Shown in pieces: positions 1-9,072 of a stretch of 64,000 bases of DNA. The notes beneath the pieces were generated by a model. That model was not told the origin of the DNA. It saw nothing but the letters and a program-made list of their open reading frames with translations, and did no database searches. Source of the DNA: Anaerospora hongkongensis. Lineage in GTDB: Bacteria > Bacillota > Negativicutes > Sporomusales > DSM-15969. Both the position numbers and the translations under genes were made by a program. Every line of letters starts with the position of its first letter. Within the stretch, counting starts at the first letter, position 1. Location: the NCBI RefSeq assembly GCF_004339805.1, contig NZ_SLUI01000006.1, positions 229,399 through 293,398 on the forward strand. Reading direction: 5' to 3'.

Positions 1-41
1 TCCAGAAAAGAAGAGGCTATTAGGAGTGAGTTTCTGAGGAT

Positions 42-1709
42 ATGCGCTTTAAGAGCAGCCTTACCGCAAAATTCATGTTAGGCATAGCTACGATCACAGT
101 GATCCTAATGAGTATCAATTTGTTGTGGAATATCAGACAGTATAATTTACAGGCCGAGTCGGAAATGAAGGAAAAGGCGGCAGTGCTTGCGCAGCAATTG
201 ATTGCTACCAGGGCGTTTATTGCCTTGAAGCAAGATGACATTAATAAAGATTCCGGCGGCGGATACGAGTTTAAGCATCTAAACCCGGCAGCAGTGGGGA
301 AAGGAATCGGCGATATATTTAACGGCTATTCGGGTTACCGGCTGAAACAAACGCGGATGCTTTCGCGCGATCCCGGCAATGCGCCGGATAATTTTGAAGT
401 GGATGCCTTAAAGCAGCTTGCTGCTGATCAAGGACTAAAAGAACTGTGGGGATACCATGAAGTTGACGGTACCCGGGTATTCCGCTATCTTGTGCCGTTA
501 TATTACGATGATTCGTGTTTGTCGTGTCATGGTAAACCGGCGGGGGAAATCGATGTGGCCGGTTTTGCTAAGGAGGGATTTAGTGCCGGTGAGTTTGCCG
601 GGGCAATCAGTGTGGTATTTCCTCTGGCGCTATTTGAAGCGGCGCAACGCAATAATGTAATGAGTCAAATCATCTTTATTGTGTTTATGGTTTTTGCCAA
701 CATCGGCTTGACGTACCTAATGATGGAGCACATTGTTATGATCCCGATTCGTGAACTTACTCATAAAGTTGTAGCACTGGGGAAAGGCGACCTGTCAGCA
801 CAAATTACAGATGTCCAGACTTATGATGAGATGCGCTTATTGGCTAATGAATTTAATACCATGGCCAGCAAATTAAATCAGTTTTATTTTAACCTGGAAG
901 ATAAGGTGGGGGAACGGACCCGGATGCTGTCGGAGGCTAACCGGCAGTTAGCCATTCAGGGGCAGAAGCTAAAGGCAATGAACGAAAAGCTTACGGAAAC
1001 CGACCGCCTAAAGTCTGAGTTTCTAACGGTTATGAGTCATGAACTCAGAACCCCGTTGACGGCAATTATTGCATTTGCCGAAATTTTGCTGGATGAAGGT
1101 CAAAGTCTCAGCAGTTTGCAGCGCGAATATTTACAGGATATATTTGAAAGCGGCCACCAGCTGCTGGATCAAATTAATGATATTCTTAACATGTCTAAGA
1201 TTGAAGCCGGTCTTATTAAACTCAATTGTACAGAGGTGGATATCCGGGAAATAGTCATAAGTTTGCTGCGGAATGTAACACCGCTTGCCCACAAGAAAGG
1301 ACTGCTGCTTCGTACTGAATTTGCGGAGGCTATTCCTCTTGTGCTGGCTGACCGGGAAAAGCTTATGCACGTATTGCGGAATCTAATCAGCAATGCGCTT
1401 AAATTTACTCCGGCACAAGGTAAGATTACAATTTCGGCTGCACTGGAAGAACAGCTGAATTTGCCGGTGATCAAAGTAGCTGTGAAGGATACTGGTATTG
1501 GAATCAGCTTAGCTGATCAGGCGTATATCTTTGAGAAATTCCGGCAAGTCGATAGTGCGGAAACACGGGGCTATCCGGGCAGCGGACTAGGTTTGGCGCT
1601 GGCCCGTAATCTGATTGAGCTGCATGGCGGACGGCTCTGGGTTGAAAGTGAATTGGGGCAGGGAAGCCTGTTTATTTTTACACTGCCGGTTATTGCAAAG
1701 GGGTGTTAG
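42..1709 (+). CDS. Haem-binding-type sensor histidine kinase (DUF3365/Tll0287-like sensor, HAMP, HisKA, HATPase)
   Basis: Membrane sensor kinase of 555 aa. An N-terminal membrane helix (about 10-30) and a second one (about 207-230) bracket an extracytoplasmic domain that holds a CxxCH haem-attachment motif at C159/C162/H163, in a context (DDSCLSCHG) typical of DUF3365/Tll0287-like sensors. A HAMP region follows, then a dimerisation/phosphoacceptor box around H333 (SHELRTP) and an ATPase domain with DTGIGI and GSGLGL motifs. The start is ATG at 42 behind an AGGAGTGAG-like site. The response regulator overlaps its last codons, so the two are co-translated. The nap genes lie directly downstream, so I infer that it senses redox state or an electron acceptor for nitrate respiration; the signal itself is not visible. 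Confidence 0.88.
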   Translation: MRFKSSLTAKFMLGIATITVILMSINLLWNIRQYNLQAESEMKEKAAVLAQQLIATRAFIALKQDDINKDSGGGYEFKHLNPAAVGKGIGDIFNGYSGYRLKQTRMLSRDPGNAPDNFEVDALKQLAADQGLKELWGYHEVDGTRVFRYLVPLYYDDSCLSCHGKPAGEIDVAGFAKEGFSAGEFAGAISVVFPLALFEAAQRNNVMSQIIFIVFMVFANIGLTYLMMEHIVMIPIRELTHKVVALGKGDLSAQITDVQTYDEMRLLANEFNTMASKLNQFYFNLEDKVGERTRMLSEANRQLAIQGQKLKAMNEKLTETDRLKSEFLTVMSHELRTPLTAIIAFAEILLDEGQSLSSLQREYLQDIFESGHQLLDQINDILNMSKIEAGLIKLNCTEVDIREIVISLLRNVTPLAHKKGLLLRTEFAEAIPLVLADREKLMHVLRNLISNALKFTPAQGKITISAALEEQLNLPVIKVAVKDTGIGISLADQAYIFEKFRQVDSAETRGYPGSGLGLALARNLIELHGGRLWVESELGQGSLFIFTLPVIAKGC

Positions 1710-2401
1710 CATTGCCTAATGAAAAAATACTTGTTGTGGATGATGACGCCAGGATACTTAAGATTGTTAAGCACTGCCTGGAAAAAGAGGCATTTCAGGT
1801 TGTTACGGCAGTAGATGGTGAAAGCGCACTGAATATGGTAAAACAGGAACAACCCAGTTTGGTGGTGCTCGATTTAATGCTGCCCAAGCTCAATGGCTAT
1901 GATGTTTGCCGGGCTTTGACCGATCAGTATAGTATTCCGATTATCATTCTGTCAGCCAAAGGGGATGAACTTGACCGTATTGTCGGTTTTCGGCTGGGGG
2001 TGGATGATTATATGACAAAGCCGTTTAGTCCTACTGAATTAGTCCTCCGGGTACAGGCGGTTATCCGTCGGGTTCAGGGCTGCCGCAAAAGTCAGGAAAA
2101 CCAGGTGCTGGTATGCGGTGAACTTACAATTGATCATGGAACCCGGACTGTATCTGTAGAAGGAAAACCAGTCAGCCTTACCAGTACGGAATTCGAACTG
2201 TTATGGCTGTTGGCCGGCAGTCCGCAGCAAGTATTTACCAGAATGCAGCTGCTAAATAAAATTTGGCAGAGTGATTATCAGGGAGATGAAAATACGGTTA
2301 CCGTACATGTCCGCCGGCTGCGGGAAAAAATCGAACCGAATCCGGCCGAACCGCGTTACATTCGCACGGTATGGGGGATCGGTTATAAATTCAGCTGTTG
2401 A
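1703..2401 (+). CDS. OmpR/PhoB-family response regulator, partner of the haem-type kinase
   Basis: Receiver domain (about 5-118) with the acidic pocket VVDDD, phosphoacceptor D57 (LVVLDLMLP) and the conserved K in TKPF, followed by a winged-helix Trans_reg_C domain ending in RTVWGIGYKF. Length of 232 aa is normal. The start is GTG at 1703, or TTG at 1712; GTG overlaps the kinase stop by 7 bases, a usual arrangement for a kinase/regulator pair. The pair sits 177 bases before the nap genes and is their most likely regulator, by position only. Confidence 0.92.
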   Translation: MLALPNEKILVVDDDARILKIVKHCLEKEAFQVVTAVDGESALNMVKQEQPSLVVLDLMLPKLNGYDVCRALTDQYSIPIIILSAKGDELDRIVGFRLGVDDYMTKPFSPTELVLRVQAVIRRVQGCRKSQENQVLVCGELTIDHGTRTVSVEGKPVSLTSTEFELLWLLAGSPQQVFTRMQLLNKIWQSDYQGDENTVTVHVRRLREKIEPNPAEPRYIRTVWGIGYKFSC

Positions 2402-2418
2402 AGCTCATTTAAGGGTGT

Positions 2419-2470
2419 CGCATTGCTTTTCCAAAAGCGTTTTGCGGTATCCTTTCTTTATTTTTTTAGC
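2419..2470 (+). terminator. Possible weak terminator after the two-component operon
   Basis: CGCA...TGCG encloses GCTTTT-CC-AAAAGC (2419-2446), followed by a T-rich stretch to about 2470. The stem is short and interrupted, so readthrough into the nap genes is possible. Confidence 0.3.
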
Positions 2471-2577
2471 AATATTTCTGACTTTTCCAACAATGTAATA
2501 CTTTTGTAAGAATTGCTTAATAGAGCTGTAATTACCATTCGGTATGATGAGAGTGAGCCACAGATGGGAGGACTGTT

Positions 2578-3123
2578 ATGGAAAGGAGAGCGAAGATTAT
2601 TTTGTTTGTTGGTGGGTTACTGTCATTCGTATTAAGTGGCTTTAAGAATGATTTGTCAAAAGACACGCTCATTCGTCCGCCTGGAGCTCTAAGTGAACCC
2701 GAATTTCTAGCTGCCTGTCTCCGTTGTGGCAAGTGTGCGCAAAGATGTCCGCGCAGGGCAATTGAAATTGGCCGGGGAGAATTAGGGCTGGCAATTGGTA
2801 CGCCGTATATAGTACCGAGAAAAGTTCCTTGTGATCTTTGTCTGGAGTGTGCTTCAGTCTGTTCAAGCGGTGCGCTTAGAAAGGTGGAAAAGCCCCAGGT
2901 TAAGATGGGAATAGCAAAAATCGATAAGGAGAGCTGCCTGGCCTGGAAAGGGGATGAATGCAAGCTATGCTACACCAGCTGCCCATTTTACCCTCAAGCT
3001 ATTGAGCTTGAGGAGCATAAGCGGCCGATGGTTGACAGAACAATCTGTGTTGGCTGTGGCATCTGTGAATATGTCTGCATCCTCGACCCTCCGGCTATTT
3101 CCATTAAGGCGGGACGCTGCTGA
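2578..3123 (+). CDS. NapG-like 4Fe-4S ferredoxin
   Basis: A 181-aa iron-sulfur protein with an N-terminal hydrophobic segment (about 8-22) and four Cys clusters in order: CLRCGKCAQRCP, CDLCLECASVC, CKLCYTSCP and CVGCGICEYVC, enough for up to four 4Fe-4S clusters. This is the NapG/MauM layout, an electron carrier between a membrane quinol dehydrogenase and the periplasmic nitrate reductase. The N-terminus has RR but not a clear full Tat motif, so export by Tat is uncertain. Its stop overlaps the start of the NapH-like gene at 3123. It is probably the first gene of the nap operon. Confidence 0.85.
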   Translation: MERRAKIILFVGGLLSFVLSGFKNDLSKDTLIRPPGALSEPEFLAACLRCGKCAQRCPRRAIEIGRGELGLAIGTPYIVPRKVPCDLCLECASVCSSGALRKVEKPQVKMGIAKIDKESCLAWKGDECKLCYTSCPFYPQAIELEEHKRPMVDRTICVGCGICEYVCILDPPAISIKAGRC

Positions 3124-3917
3124 TGCAAATTATGAAGCTGCGAAAATGGATACAGATTGCTGCATTTGTTCTGATGCTAATCCCTGTATTATGGCCAATC
3201 AATCCAGTTTGGCTGGGAAGCTATATTTCAGCTCAGCTGGCGGGAGTCGCTCTTACCGATCCGCTTGCGGCGCTGGAGGTTAGCTTGGCAGCCAAACAAA
3301 TAGGGTGGCCCCTGGCCTGGTCCGTTGTACCGCTGCTGCTTTCGGCCCTGCTTTTAGGGCGCATCTTTTGTGGCTGGATCTGTCCGCTTAATACCTTATT
3401 CGAACTGATCTACCTGATAAAATCTCCGCGCAACAGCATTGTTCCCAACGGATGGCTGCCTTATCGCTTGCTGGTGGTGCTGCTGTTTGTCGATTGGATA
3501 ATGGGAGTACCGCTGTTTACTCTTTTGTCACCAGTCGGCATATTGAACAGAGGTGTGGCGTTCGGTGCAGGGATTGAGCTGGTAGTACTTTTGACAATAG
3601 TGGCAGCCGAGTGGTTTTACCGTAAAAAAATATGGTGCCGGATGATCTGTCCCGCCGGCGCTTTATACGGAATCGTGAGCAGGTGGCGCAAACTGCGGAT
3701 TGCTGCGGGAACTGATGGCTGTGAGCAATGCCGTTGCTGCGCTGATGCCTGCACGATGAACGTAAAACCCGGTGGAACGGCCTTGCTTGATCAGATGGCT
3801 TGTACAAACTGCGGTGCCTGTATAGCAGCCTGCCCACGGAAAAAAATCAGTTTTTCCTGGAAGAAACGACAGAAAAGAGGGAGCAAATGTGAACATTTTG
3901 AAGATGCTGCAGGGTAA
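3123..3917 (+). CDS. NapH-like membrane 4Fe-4S quinol dehydrogenase subunit
   Basis: A 264-aa membrane protein with about four transmembrane helices and two CxxxCP motifs (FCGWICP and WCRMICP) that mark the NapH/NosR/RdxA group. The C-terminal tail carries two ferredoxin motifs (CEQCRCCADAC and CTNCGACIAACP). In the family this protein passes electrons from menaquinol to NapG. It overlaps the upstream NapG-like gene at the start and the downstream cytochrome gene by 29 bases, so the four nap genes are tightly coupled. Confidence 0.87.
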   Translation: MQIMKLRKWIQIAAFVLMLIPVLWPINPVWLGSYISAQLAGVALTDPLAALEVSLAAKQIGWPLAWSVVPLLLSALLLGRIFCGWICPLNTLFELIYLIKSPRNSIVPNGWLPYRLLVVLLFVDWIMGVPLFTLLSPVGILNRGVAFGAGIELVVLLTIVAAEWFYRKKIWCRMICPAGALYGIVSRWRKLRIAAGTDGCEQCRCCADACTMNVKPGGTALLDQMACTNCGACIAACPRKKISFSWKKRQKRGSKCEHFEDAAG

Positions 3918-4422
3918 AGGGCAGCCAACTGGTCGTCATTTGCTGATGCTGGCTGGCATCACAGTAGTTTTGCTACTCACCACTACCTGGTCAGTTGCTT
4001 ACACATCCCGTTCCGCATTTTGCGGTTCTTGTCATGAAATGAGTTCGATGTACCAATCGTGGCAGTTGTCTGCGCATAAAAATGTGGCCTGTTATGATTG
4101 TCATGCCGAGCCGGGTATTCAGGGGACTGTGAAAGCCAAGGCCAAGGGACTGAAAGAATTGTATTTGCATGTTGCTGGCGCTCAGGTTACCCCTAAAGCT
4201 GACGAGCGGAGCATCAATTGTTACAATTGTCACCAAGAAAAAGTGAAAATGAATACGGATAAAGCATTTACTGCTAAAGATCCACATACAGCCAAACATT
4301 TTAGCAACGGCATGACGTGTGTAACCTGTCATAGCGGCCTTGTTCACAATATACAAACGAACAATTCGATTCCCACACGTGATAGCTGTGAGAGCTGCCA
4401 TTTGGACGCGATGCGAAAGTAG
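3889..4422 (+). CDS. NapC/NirT-family membrane-anchored cytochrome c with five CxxCH motifs
   Basis: A 177-aa protein with one N-terminal membrane anchor (about 18-38) and five haem-attachment sites: CGSCH, CYDCH, CYNCH, CVTCH and a C-terminal CESCH. NapC and NrfH normally have four; the fifth site sits in the last 15 residues. It should oxidise menaquinol and feed NapA. The GTG start at 3889 follows a GAGGGAG ribosome site and lies inside the 3' end of the NapH-like gene. The NrfH protein of this window (12722) has only four haem sites, so the difference is not general to the strain. Confidence 0.87.
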   Translation: MNILKMLQGKGQPTGRHLLMLAGITVVLLLTTTWSVAYTSRSAFCGSCHEMSSMYQSWQLSAHKNVACYDCHAEPGIQGTVKAKAKGLKELYLHVAGAQVTPKADERSINCYNCHQEKVKMNTDKAFTAKDPHTAKHFSNGMTCVTCHSGLVHNIQTNNSIPTRDSCESCHLDAMRK

Positions 4423-4449
4423 AAAAAATATTGCCGGAAGGTGAGTAGC

Positions 4450-6711
4450 ATGATGGTTTCCCGACGGGATTTTTTGAAGGCCGTTGCAGTCAGCACCGCT
4501 TTGGCTGGTTCTGGCTGTTCGTTTGAAGCCGGCGGCAGAGGAACGCAGGGACCGGCTGTGTCTGAGGATGCCCAAAGGTGGGTCAAGGGGGTCTGCCGCT
4601 ATTGCGGAACCGGCTGCGGTGTATTGGCAGGCGTTAGCAGGGGAAAGATTATTACAGTGAAAGGTGATCCTGAAAACCCGGTCAATAAAGGACGTCTATG
4701 TGTTAAAGGTATTTTGCTGCCTAAAATTATGGACACTAAAGACCGGCTGCTCTACCCGATGGTGAAAAAGAACGGTCAGTTCGTCAGAGTAAGCTGGGAT
4801 GAAGCATTAGAGTTAGTTAGTGAAAAATTTCGGGAAATAATTGAACAATATGGTCCAGACGCAGTGGGGTATTATGGTTCGGGGCAGAATGTAGCCGAGG
4901 AAGCGTATATTGCTAACAAGCTGTTCAAAGGCTGTATTGGCACTAACAATATTGACGGCAACCCCCGCACTTGCATGGCCAGTGCAGTAGCCGGCTATGT
5001 TTCGACTTTTGGCAAGGATGAACCAATGGGCAGCTATGCTGATATTGAACAGGCAGACGTATTTTTTATTATCGGCTCCAACATGGCCGAGGCTCACCCT
5101 GTTCTGTACTCGCGGATTATTGACCGAAAAAACACGAATAAAGCGGTTAAAATTATTGTCGCTGATCCCCGGCGGACACGAACTGCCGATATAGCGGATG
5201 TTCTGCTGCAGTTCGTACCAGGAACGGATTTGGCACTGTTAAACAGCATGGCTTATGTCATTATCGAAGAGGATTTGGCCGACAAGGATTTTATCGGGAA
5301 ACATACAAATTTCATGCATGGTGAAAAGAAACTGACTTTTGACGAATTCAAGACCTTTATTGTTGATTTCGAACCCGAGAAGGTAGCCGGACTTGTCGGT
5401 CTTCCAGCCGAGCAGATCCGGGAAGTGGCCCGCATGTTTGCCGCTAAGGGCTTAAATACCATGTCTCTATGGACAATGGGACTTAATCAGCGCATAAGAG
5501 GAACTTGGGCCAATAACCTGGTACATAATCTGCATTTATTGACAGGAAAAATATGCCGTCCGGGCAATACGCCGTTTTCCTTAACTGGTCAACCCAGTGC
5601 CTGCGGCAGTATTCGTGAGGTTGGGGCCTTATCACATTTGCTGCCGGCGCACCGGGTCGTCGGTAATACAAAACACCGGGAAGAGATGGCAGCAATTTGG
5701 GGTGTCGATCCCGCTAAAATAAGTGCTAAACCCGGCTACCATACGATTGAAATGTTCCGGGCGGCAGCGAGCGGGGCTTTAAAAGCATTGTGGGTCATCT
5801 GTACCAATCCCGGACAGTCTATTCCTAACTTAGCACTTTACCGGGAAGGCATGGAAAAGACTTTTCTGGTTGTTTCCGAGACGTATCATCCTACCCGAAC
5901 CACGGAACTGGCTGACGTTATTTTGCCGGCAGCATTATGGATGGAGAAAGAAGGGGTATACGGAAATGGCGAGCGCCGTACGCAACACATTGCCAAGGCA
6001 GTAGAAGCGCCGGGAGAGGCCAAACCTGATGTGTGGGCGTTAATTGAGGTAGCCAAGCGGTTAGGGCACGGAGCGCTATTCCCTTATAAAAGCAATGATG
6101 AGATATGGGAAGAGTATCGACGATGCACCATTGGCACTAAAATGGATCTGGCCACCTATGACCGGTTAAAGAAGGAGCGCGGCGTTACCTGGCCTGTACC
6201 CATGCCTGACTCGGCCGAAACCGGCATTCGCTATGCAGCTCCCTATGATCCGTTTGTTCAAGAAGGGATTAATTTTTATGGTAAACCGGATGGGCGTGCT
6301 GTTATTTTTGCCAGGCCTCACGCCGATCCCCAGGAAATGCCGGATGAAGACTACCCGTTTTATTTGTCAACCGGCCGGGTTTTAGAGCATTGGCATACGA
6401 CTACTATGACAATGAATGTGCCGGAACTGAAGCGGGCTATGCCCGAAATGTATGCCGAACTGAATTCAGACGATGCCGAGCATATGAATGTCAAAGACGG
6501 CGATATGGTTAAAATTACATCACGACGAGGCGAGTGTCGATTAAAGGCCAAAGTAAACGGCCGCGGACAACCGCGGCCGGGGATGGTATATGTGCCGTTT
6601 CATGATACGGAATTATCCCGGATGATTAATTTTGTTACAATTGATGCTTTTGATGATACTTCAAAGCAGCCCGAATACAAAATTTGTGCCGTAAATGTAA
6701 CAAAAGCCTAG
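4450..6711 (+). CDS. napA: Periplasmic nitrate reductase catalytic subunit (Mo-bisMGD, Tat-exported)
   Basis: A protein of about 753 aa. The Tat motif SRRDFLK is at the N-terminus; a 4Fe-4S motif (CRYCGTGC...GRLCVKG) follows near residues 50-85; then the molybdopterin oxidoreductase domain and a C-terminal MopB dinucleotide-binding domain. The segment NPRTCMASAV supplies the Mo-ligand Cys in the NapA context, and the following GTFGKDEPMG-like region with DIEQAD matches NapA better than formate dehydrogenase, which would have Sec/Cys in another context. I chose ATG 4450 because GGAAGGTGAG lies just upstream; the reading frame is open from GTG 4441. It is the last gene of the nap operon, and napD converges on it with a 4-base overlap. 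Confidence 0.9.
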   Translation: MMVSRRDFLKAVAVSTALAGSGCSFEAGGRGTQGPAVSEDAQRWVKGVCRYCGTGCGVLAGVSRGKIITVKGDPENPVNKGRLCVKGILLPKIMDTKDRLLYPMVKKNGQFVRVSWDEALELVSEKFREIIEQYGPDAVGYYGSGQNVAEEAYIANKLFKGCIGTNNIDGNPRTCMASAVAGYVSTFGKDEPMGSYADIEQADVFFIIGSNMAEAHPVLYSRIIDRKNTNKAVKIIVADPRRTRTADIADVLLQFVPGTDLALLNSMAYVIIEEDLADKDFIGKHTNFMHGEKKLTFDEFKTFIVDFEPEKVAGLVGLPAEQIREVARMFAAKGLNTMSLWTMGLNQRIRGTWANNLVHNLHLLTGKICRPGNTPFSLTGQPSACGSIREVGALSHLLPAHRVVGNTKHREEMAAIWGVDPAKISAKPGYHTIEMFRAAASGALKALWVICTNPGQSIPNLALYREGMEKTFLVVSETYHPTRTTELADVILPAALWMEKEGVYGNGERRTQHIAKAVEAPGEAKPDVWALIEVAKRLGHGALFPYKSNDEIWEEYRRCTIGTKMDLATYDRLKKERGVTWPVPMPDSAETGIRYAAPYDPFVQEGINFYGKPDGRAVIFARPHADPQEMPDEDYPFYLSTGRVLEHWHTTTMTMNVPELKRAMPEMYAELNSDDAEHMNVKDGDMVKITSRRGECRLKAKVNGRGQPRPGMVYVPFHDTELSRMINFVTIDAFDDTSKQPEYKICAVNVTKA

Positions 6712-6950
6712 TCCGCAGTCTCGTCTGCAACGGTTATGTAAGAAGGAAAGACGCCTAGTACGCCGGAGATGGCTTCTACGGCATGTGCCACTTCACTGAC
6801 GGCATTCAGCGAGGCTGCCTCTACCACAATAATAATTTCCTGCTTAGATGTAATGGAATTCACGGTGACACCACAAAGGCCCGATAGCTCCGTTGCGACT
6901 CGTTCTGTTGCATTTGCGGCTGGCTGAATAATCATACTTGCAATAGCCAT
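6708..6950 (-). CDS. napD: NapD-like Tat-proofreading chaperone
   Basis: A protein of about 80 aa with a ferredoxin-like alpha/beta fold. The pattern MAIASMIIQPA...V...SGLCGVTVNS...IIVVEAAS....AISGVLGVFPSYI follows NapD, which binds the NapA Tat signal peptide until the cofactor is inserted. The frame is open up to a TTG at 7010, but that region holds a good promoter, so I take ATG 6950 (or 6956), with GGGGGG at 6957-6962 as ribosome site. Unlike in proteobacteria it is transcribed against napA, overlapping its stop by 4 bases. Confidence 0.75.
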   Translation of the reverse strand: MAIASMIIQPAANATERVATELSGLCGVTVNSITSKQEIIIVVEAASLNAVSEVAHAVEAISGVLGVFPSYITVADETAD

Positions 6951-6981
6951 TGACATCCCCCCGATACTATGCTCTCCATTT

Positions 6982-7010
6982 AGTATAGCGGGAGGGACAG
7001 CAACGCACAA
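6982..7010 (-). promoter_or_regulatory. Sigma-A-type promoter of napD
   Basis: On the minus strand TTGTGC (7010-7005), a 17-bp spacer, then TATACT (6987-6982). It lies inside the frame that would extend napD upstream, which argues for the shorter napD. Confidence 0.6.
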
Positions 7011-7113
7011 TAGCGCAAGATCTTAAGAAAGTATAACAATTCATGAGGCTGCTAGGTGGAAACGGTATGCGCGCCGAAAATGACTGCATACGGCTTTTTC
7101 AAGGAGGAGAGCA

Positions 7114-7737
7114 ATGCAAGGAGTAATTGTGGAACTTAGTGATATTGCTAAAAGCTATGGTCAGCGGCGCTTGTTCAGTAATATTACCCGGCGGATCGGT
7201 CCGGGAGAATGCCTGGCAGTAACAGGGCCCAATGGTTCGGGTAAGTCGACTTTACTCAAGATTATCGCCGGCCTGGTCAGGCCAAATAGCGGCATGGTGA
7301 AGGTGTGGCGTAACGGCCAAGAATTGGTAAGTGAGCAGCGTTTGGCAAGTTGTGGCTTAGTTTCGCCGGAAATCATTTTATACCAAACGATGACCGGTTA
7401 TGAAAATCTTGAATTCCTGACACGGGCTCGCGGCGCTACAATAAATGACGAATGGCTGGTAGCTTGTCTTGACAAGGTAGGGCTAGCCGGACGGCAGCAG
7501 GAATTGGTAAATACCTATTCAACCGGTATGCGGCAGCGGCTGAAATTTGCCCTGTTGGCGGCGCTGCAGCCCTCGATATGGCTGCTTGATGAACCGTCAT
7601 CCAACCTCGATGCGTCCGGCCGGCAAATCATACAGTCTTTGATCGAAGAGGCTCTGGCGAAAACGGCAACCGTAATTATTGCTACCAATGAAGCGGAGGA
7701 GGCCGATCATGCCGGACAACAGCTTGCCTTGGTATAG
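7114..7737 (+). CDS. ccmA: Haem exporter ATP-binding protein CcmA
   Basis: ABC ATPase of 207 aa: Walker A GPNGSGKST near residue 40, signature STGMRQR, Walker B WLLDEPSSNLD. It energises release of holo-CcmE in cytochrome c maturation system I. The start at 7114 follows AAGGAGGAG. It is first in the order ccmA-ccmB-ccmC-ccmE-ccmF, which identifies it among similar ATPases. Confidence 0.88.
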   Translation: MQGVIVELSDIAKSYGQRRLFSNITRRIGPGECLAVTGPNGSGKSTLLKIIAGLVRPNSGMVKVWRNGQELVSEQRLASCGLVSPEIILYQTMTGYENLEFLTRARGATINDEWLVACLDKVGLAGRQQELVNTYSTGMRQRLKFALLAALQPSIWLLDEPSSNLDASGRQIIQSLIEEALAKTATVIIATNEAEEADHAGQQLALV

Positions 7738-8386
7738 GATGGTTTGGGCGGTAGTACGCAAAGATGCGGTCTGCGAATTACGCAGCCGTCACGCAATCAG
7801 CTCACTTGCCATGTTTGCCCTTATTACGCTGGCCAGTATCAGCCTGAGCTTAGCTGGTGCAGAGCTCAGTCCGGCATTGGCGGCAGCGCTGTTATGGATT
7901 ATTCTTTTTTTCTGTGCTATGGCAGGTTTAGCTCGGGTATTTGTTCAGGAGCAGGAGACAGGAACGCTGTTTACGCTGCGCCTCTACGCGAATGGCCAGG
8001 CTGTGTTTTGGGGGAAAACGGCGTTTAATATCCTCCTCCTGGTAGCACTCACCATGTTGGTGCTTCCCTTATTTGTTATTTTGTTAAACTACACAATTGA
8101 GCTCTGGCTGGATCTTGGTGTTGTCCTTATTTTAGGCGACATCGGGATTGCTGCAGTAGCAACCTTGACGGCACTGATGGTCTGCCATGCCGGAGGCAAA
8201 GGCACCTTGTTTACCGTTATTACGTTTCCGCTGCTGCTGCCGCAATTCCTAATGGTGATTGCAGGTACTACCCGTATTCTGGGAGGCAGCGTACCGGGCA
8301 TACAGGAACTGGTCTTCATGGCCGGTTATGATATTACAGTTTTAATTGCGGCATCAATTTTGTTTGATTATCTCTGGTGCGAGTAA
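7709..8386 (+). CDS. ccmB: Haem exporter permease CcmB
   Basis: An integral membrane protein of about 225 aa with six predicted helices and the CcmB-type start (VRKDAVCELRSRHAISS). The frame is open from 7679, but ATG 7709 has GGAGGA 8 bases upstream and gives the usual CcmB length; it overlaps ccmA by 29 bases. It is the membrane partner of CcmA. Confidence 0.87.
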   Translation: MPDNSLPWYRMVWAVVRKDAVCELRSRHAISSLAMFALITLASISLSLAGAELSPALAAALLWIILFFCAMAGLARVFVQEQETGTLFTLRLYANGQAVFWGKTAFNILLLVALTMLVLPLFVILLNYTIELWLDLGVVLILGDIGIAAVATLTALMVCHAGGKGTLFTVITFPLLLPQFLMVIAGTTRILGGSVPGIQELVFMAGYDITVLIAASILFDYLWCE

Positions 8387-8397
8387 GGGGGATTGTG

Positions 8398-9072
8398 ATG
8401 GAACGCAGCAATGGTAGCAAATGGCTGATTGCCTGCTGGATGGCAGGGGTTATTTATGCCGTGTTTTATATCGTACCACCAGCCGAAGGATTAGGAAATT
8501 TGGTTCGGATCGCTTTTTTTCATATCCCGGTGGCTTGGGTATCGGTATTGGCATTCTTGTTGTCAGCAGTTTGGGCACTGCAGTATTTGCGCACCCGGCA
8601 GATGGAATATGACCGGAAAAGTAAGGCCGCAGTTTCACTTGGCTTTGGTTTTTGCATACTGGCAACGGTCAGCGGCGCAATTTTTGCGAAGTTAACCTGG
8701 GGGGCGTATTGGAACTGGGATCCCCGCCAGACGACGATTTTTATTTTGCTTTTACTCTATGGAGCTTATCTGGCTTTGCGTTCGGCAATTGAAGAGGAAG
8801 AGCAAAAAGCCCGCATTGCAGCGGTATATTCGCTTTGCTCATTTGTTACCGTTCCCTTTTTAGTGTTTATTGTACCACGTTATTATTTTTCCTTGCATCC
8901 GGCGCCGATCATCAACAGTGCTGCTAAAATTGACATGGATAGAATGATGCTGGCGGTGCTGCTGGCTGCTCTGGGTGCCTGCACGGCAATTTTTTGGCAG
9001 GCGCTGAACTACCAGGTTGATGACAGGCGCAGGCGAAAATCTGCGGAGCGTGGAGCCCGGAGGGAGGGATAG
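8398..9072 (+). CDS. ccmC: Haem chaperone-loading membrane protein CcmC
   Basis: A 224-aa membrane protein with about six helices and the tryptophan-rich haem-handling signature WGAYWNWDPRQT. It presents haem to CcmE. ATG 8398 follows AAGGGGGATT; earlier in-frame codons lie inside the end of ccmB and lack a ribosome site. Ends one base before ccmE; no separate ccmD is visible. Confidence 0.9.
   Translation: MERSNGSKWLIACWMAGVIYAVFYIVPPAEGLGNLVRIAFFHIPVAWVSVLAFLLSAVWALQYLRTRQMEYDRKSKAAVSLGFGFCILATVSGAIFAKLTWGAYWNWDPRQTTIFILLLLYGAYLALRSAIEEEEQKARIAAVYSLCSFVTVPFLVFIVPRYYFSLHPAPIINSAAKIDMDRMMLAVLLAALGACTAIFWQALNYQVDDRRRRKSAERGARREG

Noticed and set aside
4450-6711. Formate dehydrogenase alpha subunit
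   Set aside because: The Mo-ligand region and flanks are NapA-like, and napD/G/H/C-type genes surround it.
6957-7010. N-terminal extension of napD to TTG 7010
   Set aside because: The extension covers a TTGTGC-17-TATACT promoter and has no ribosome site; the shorter form matches NapD length.
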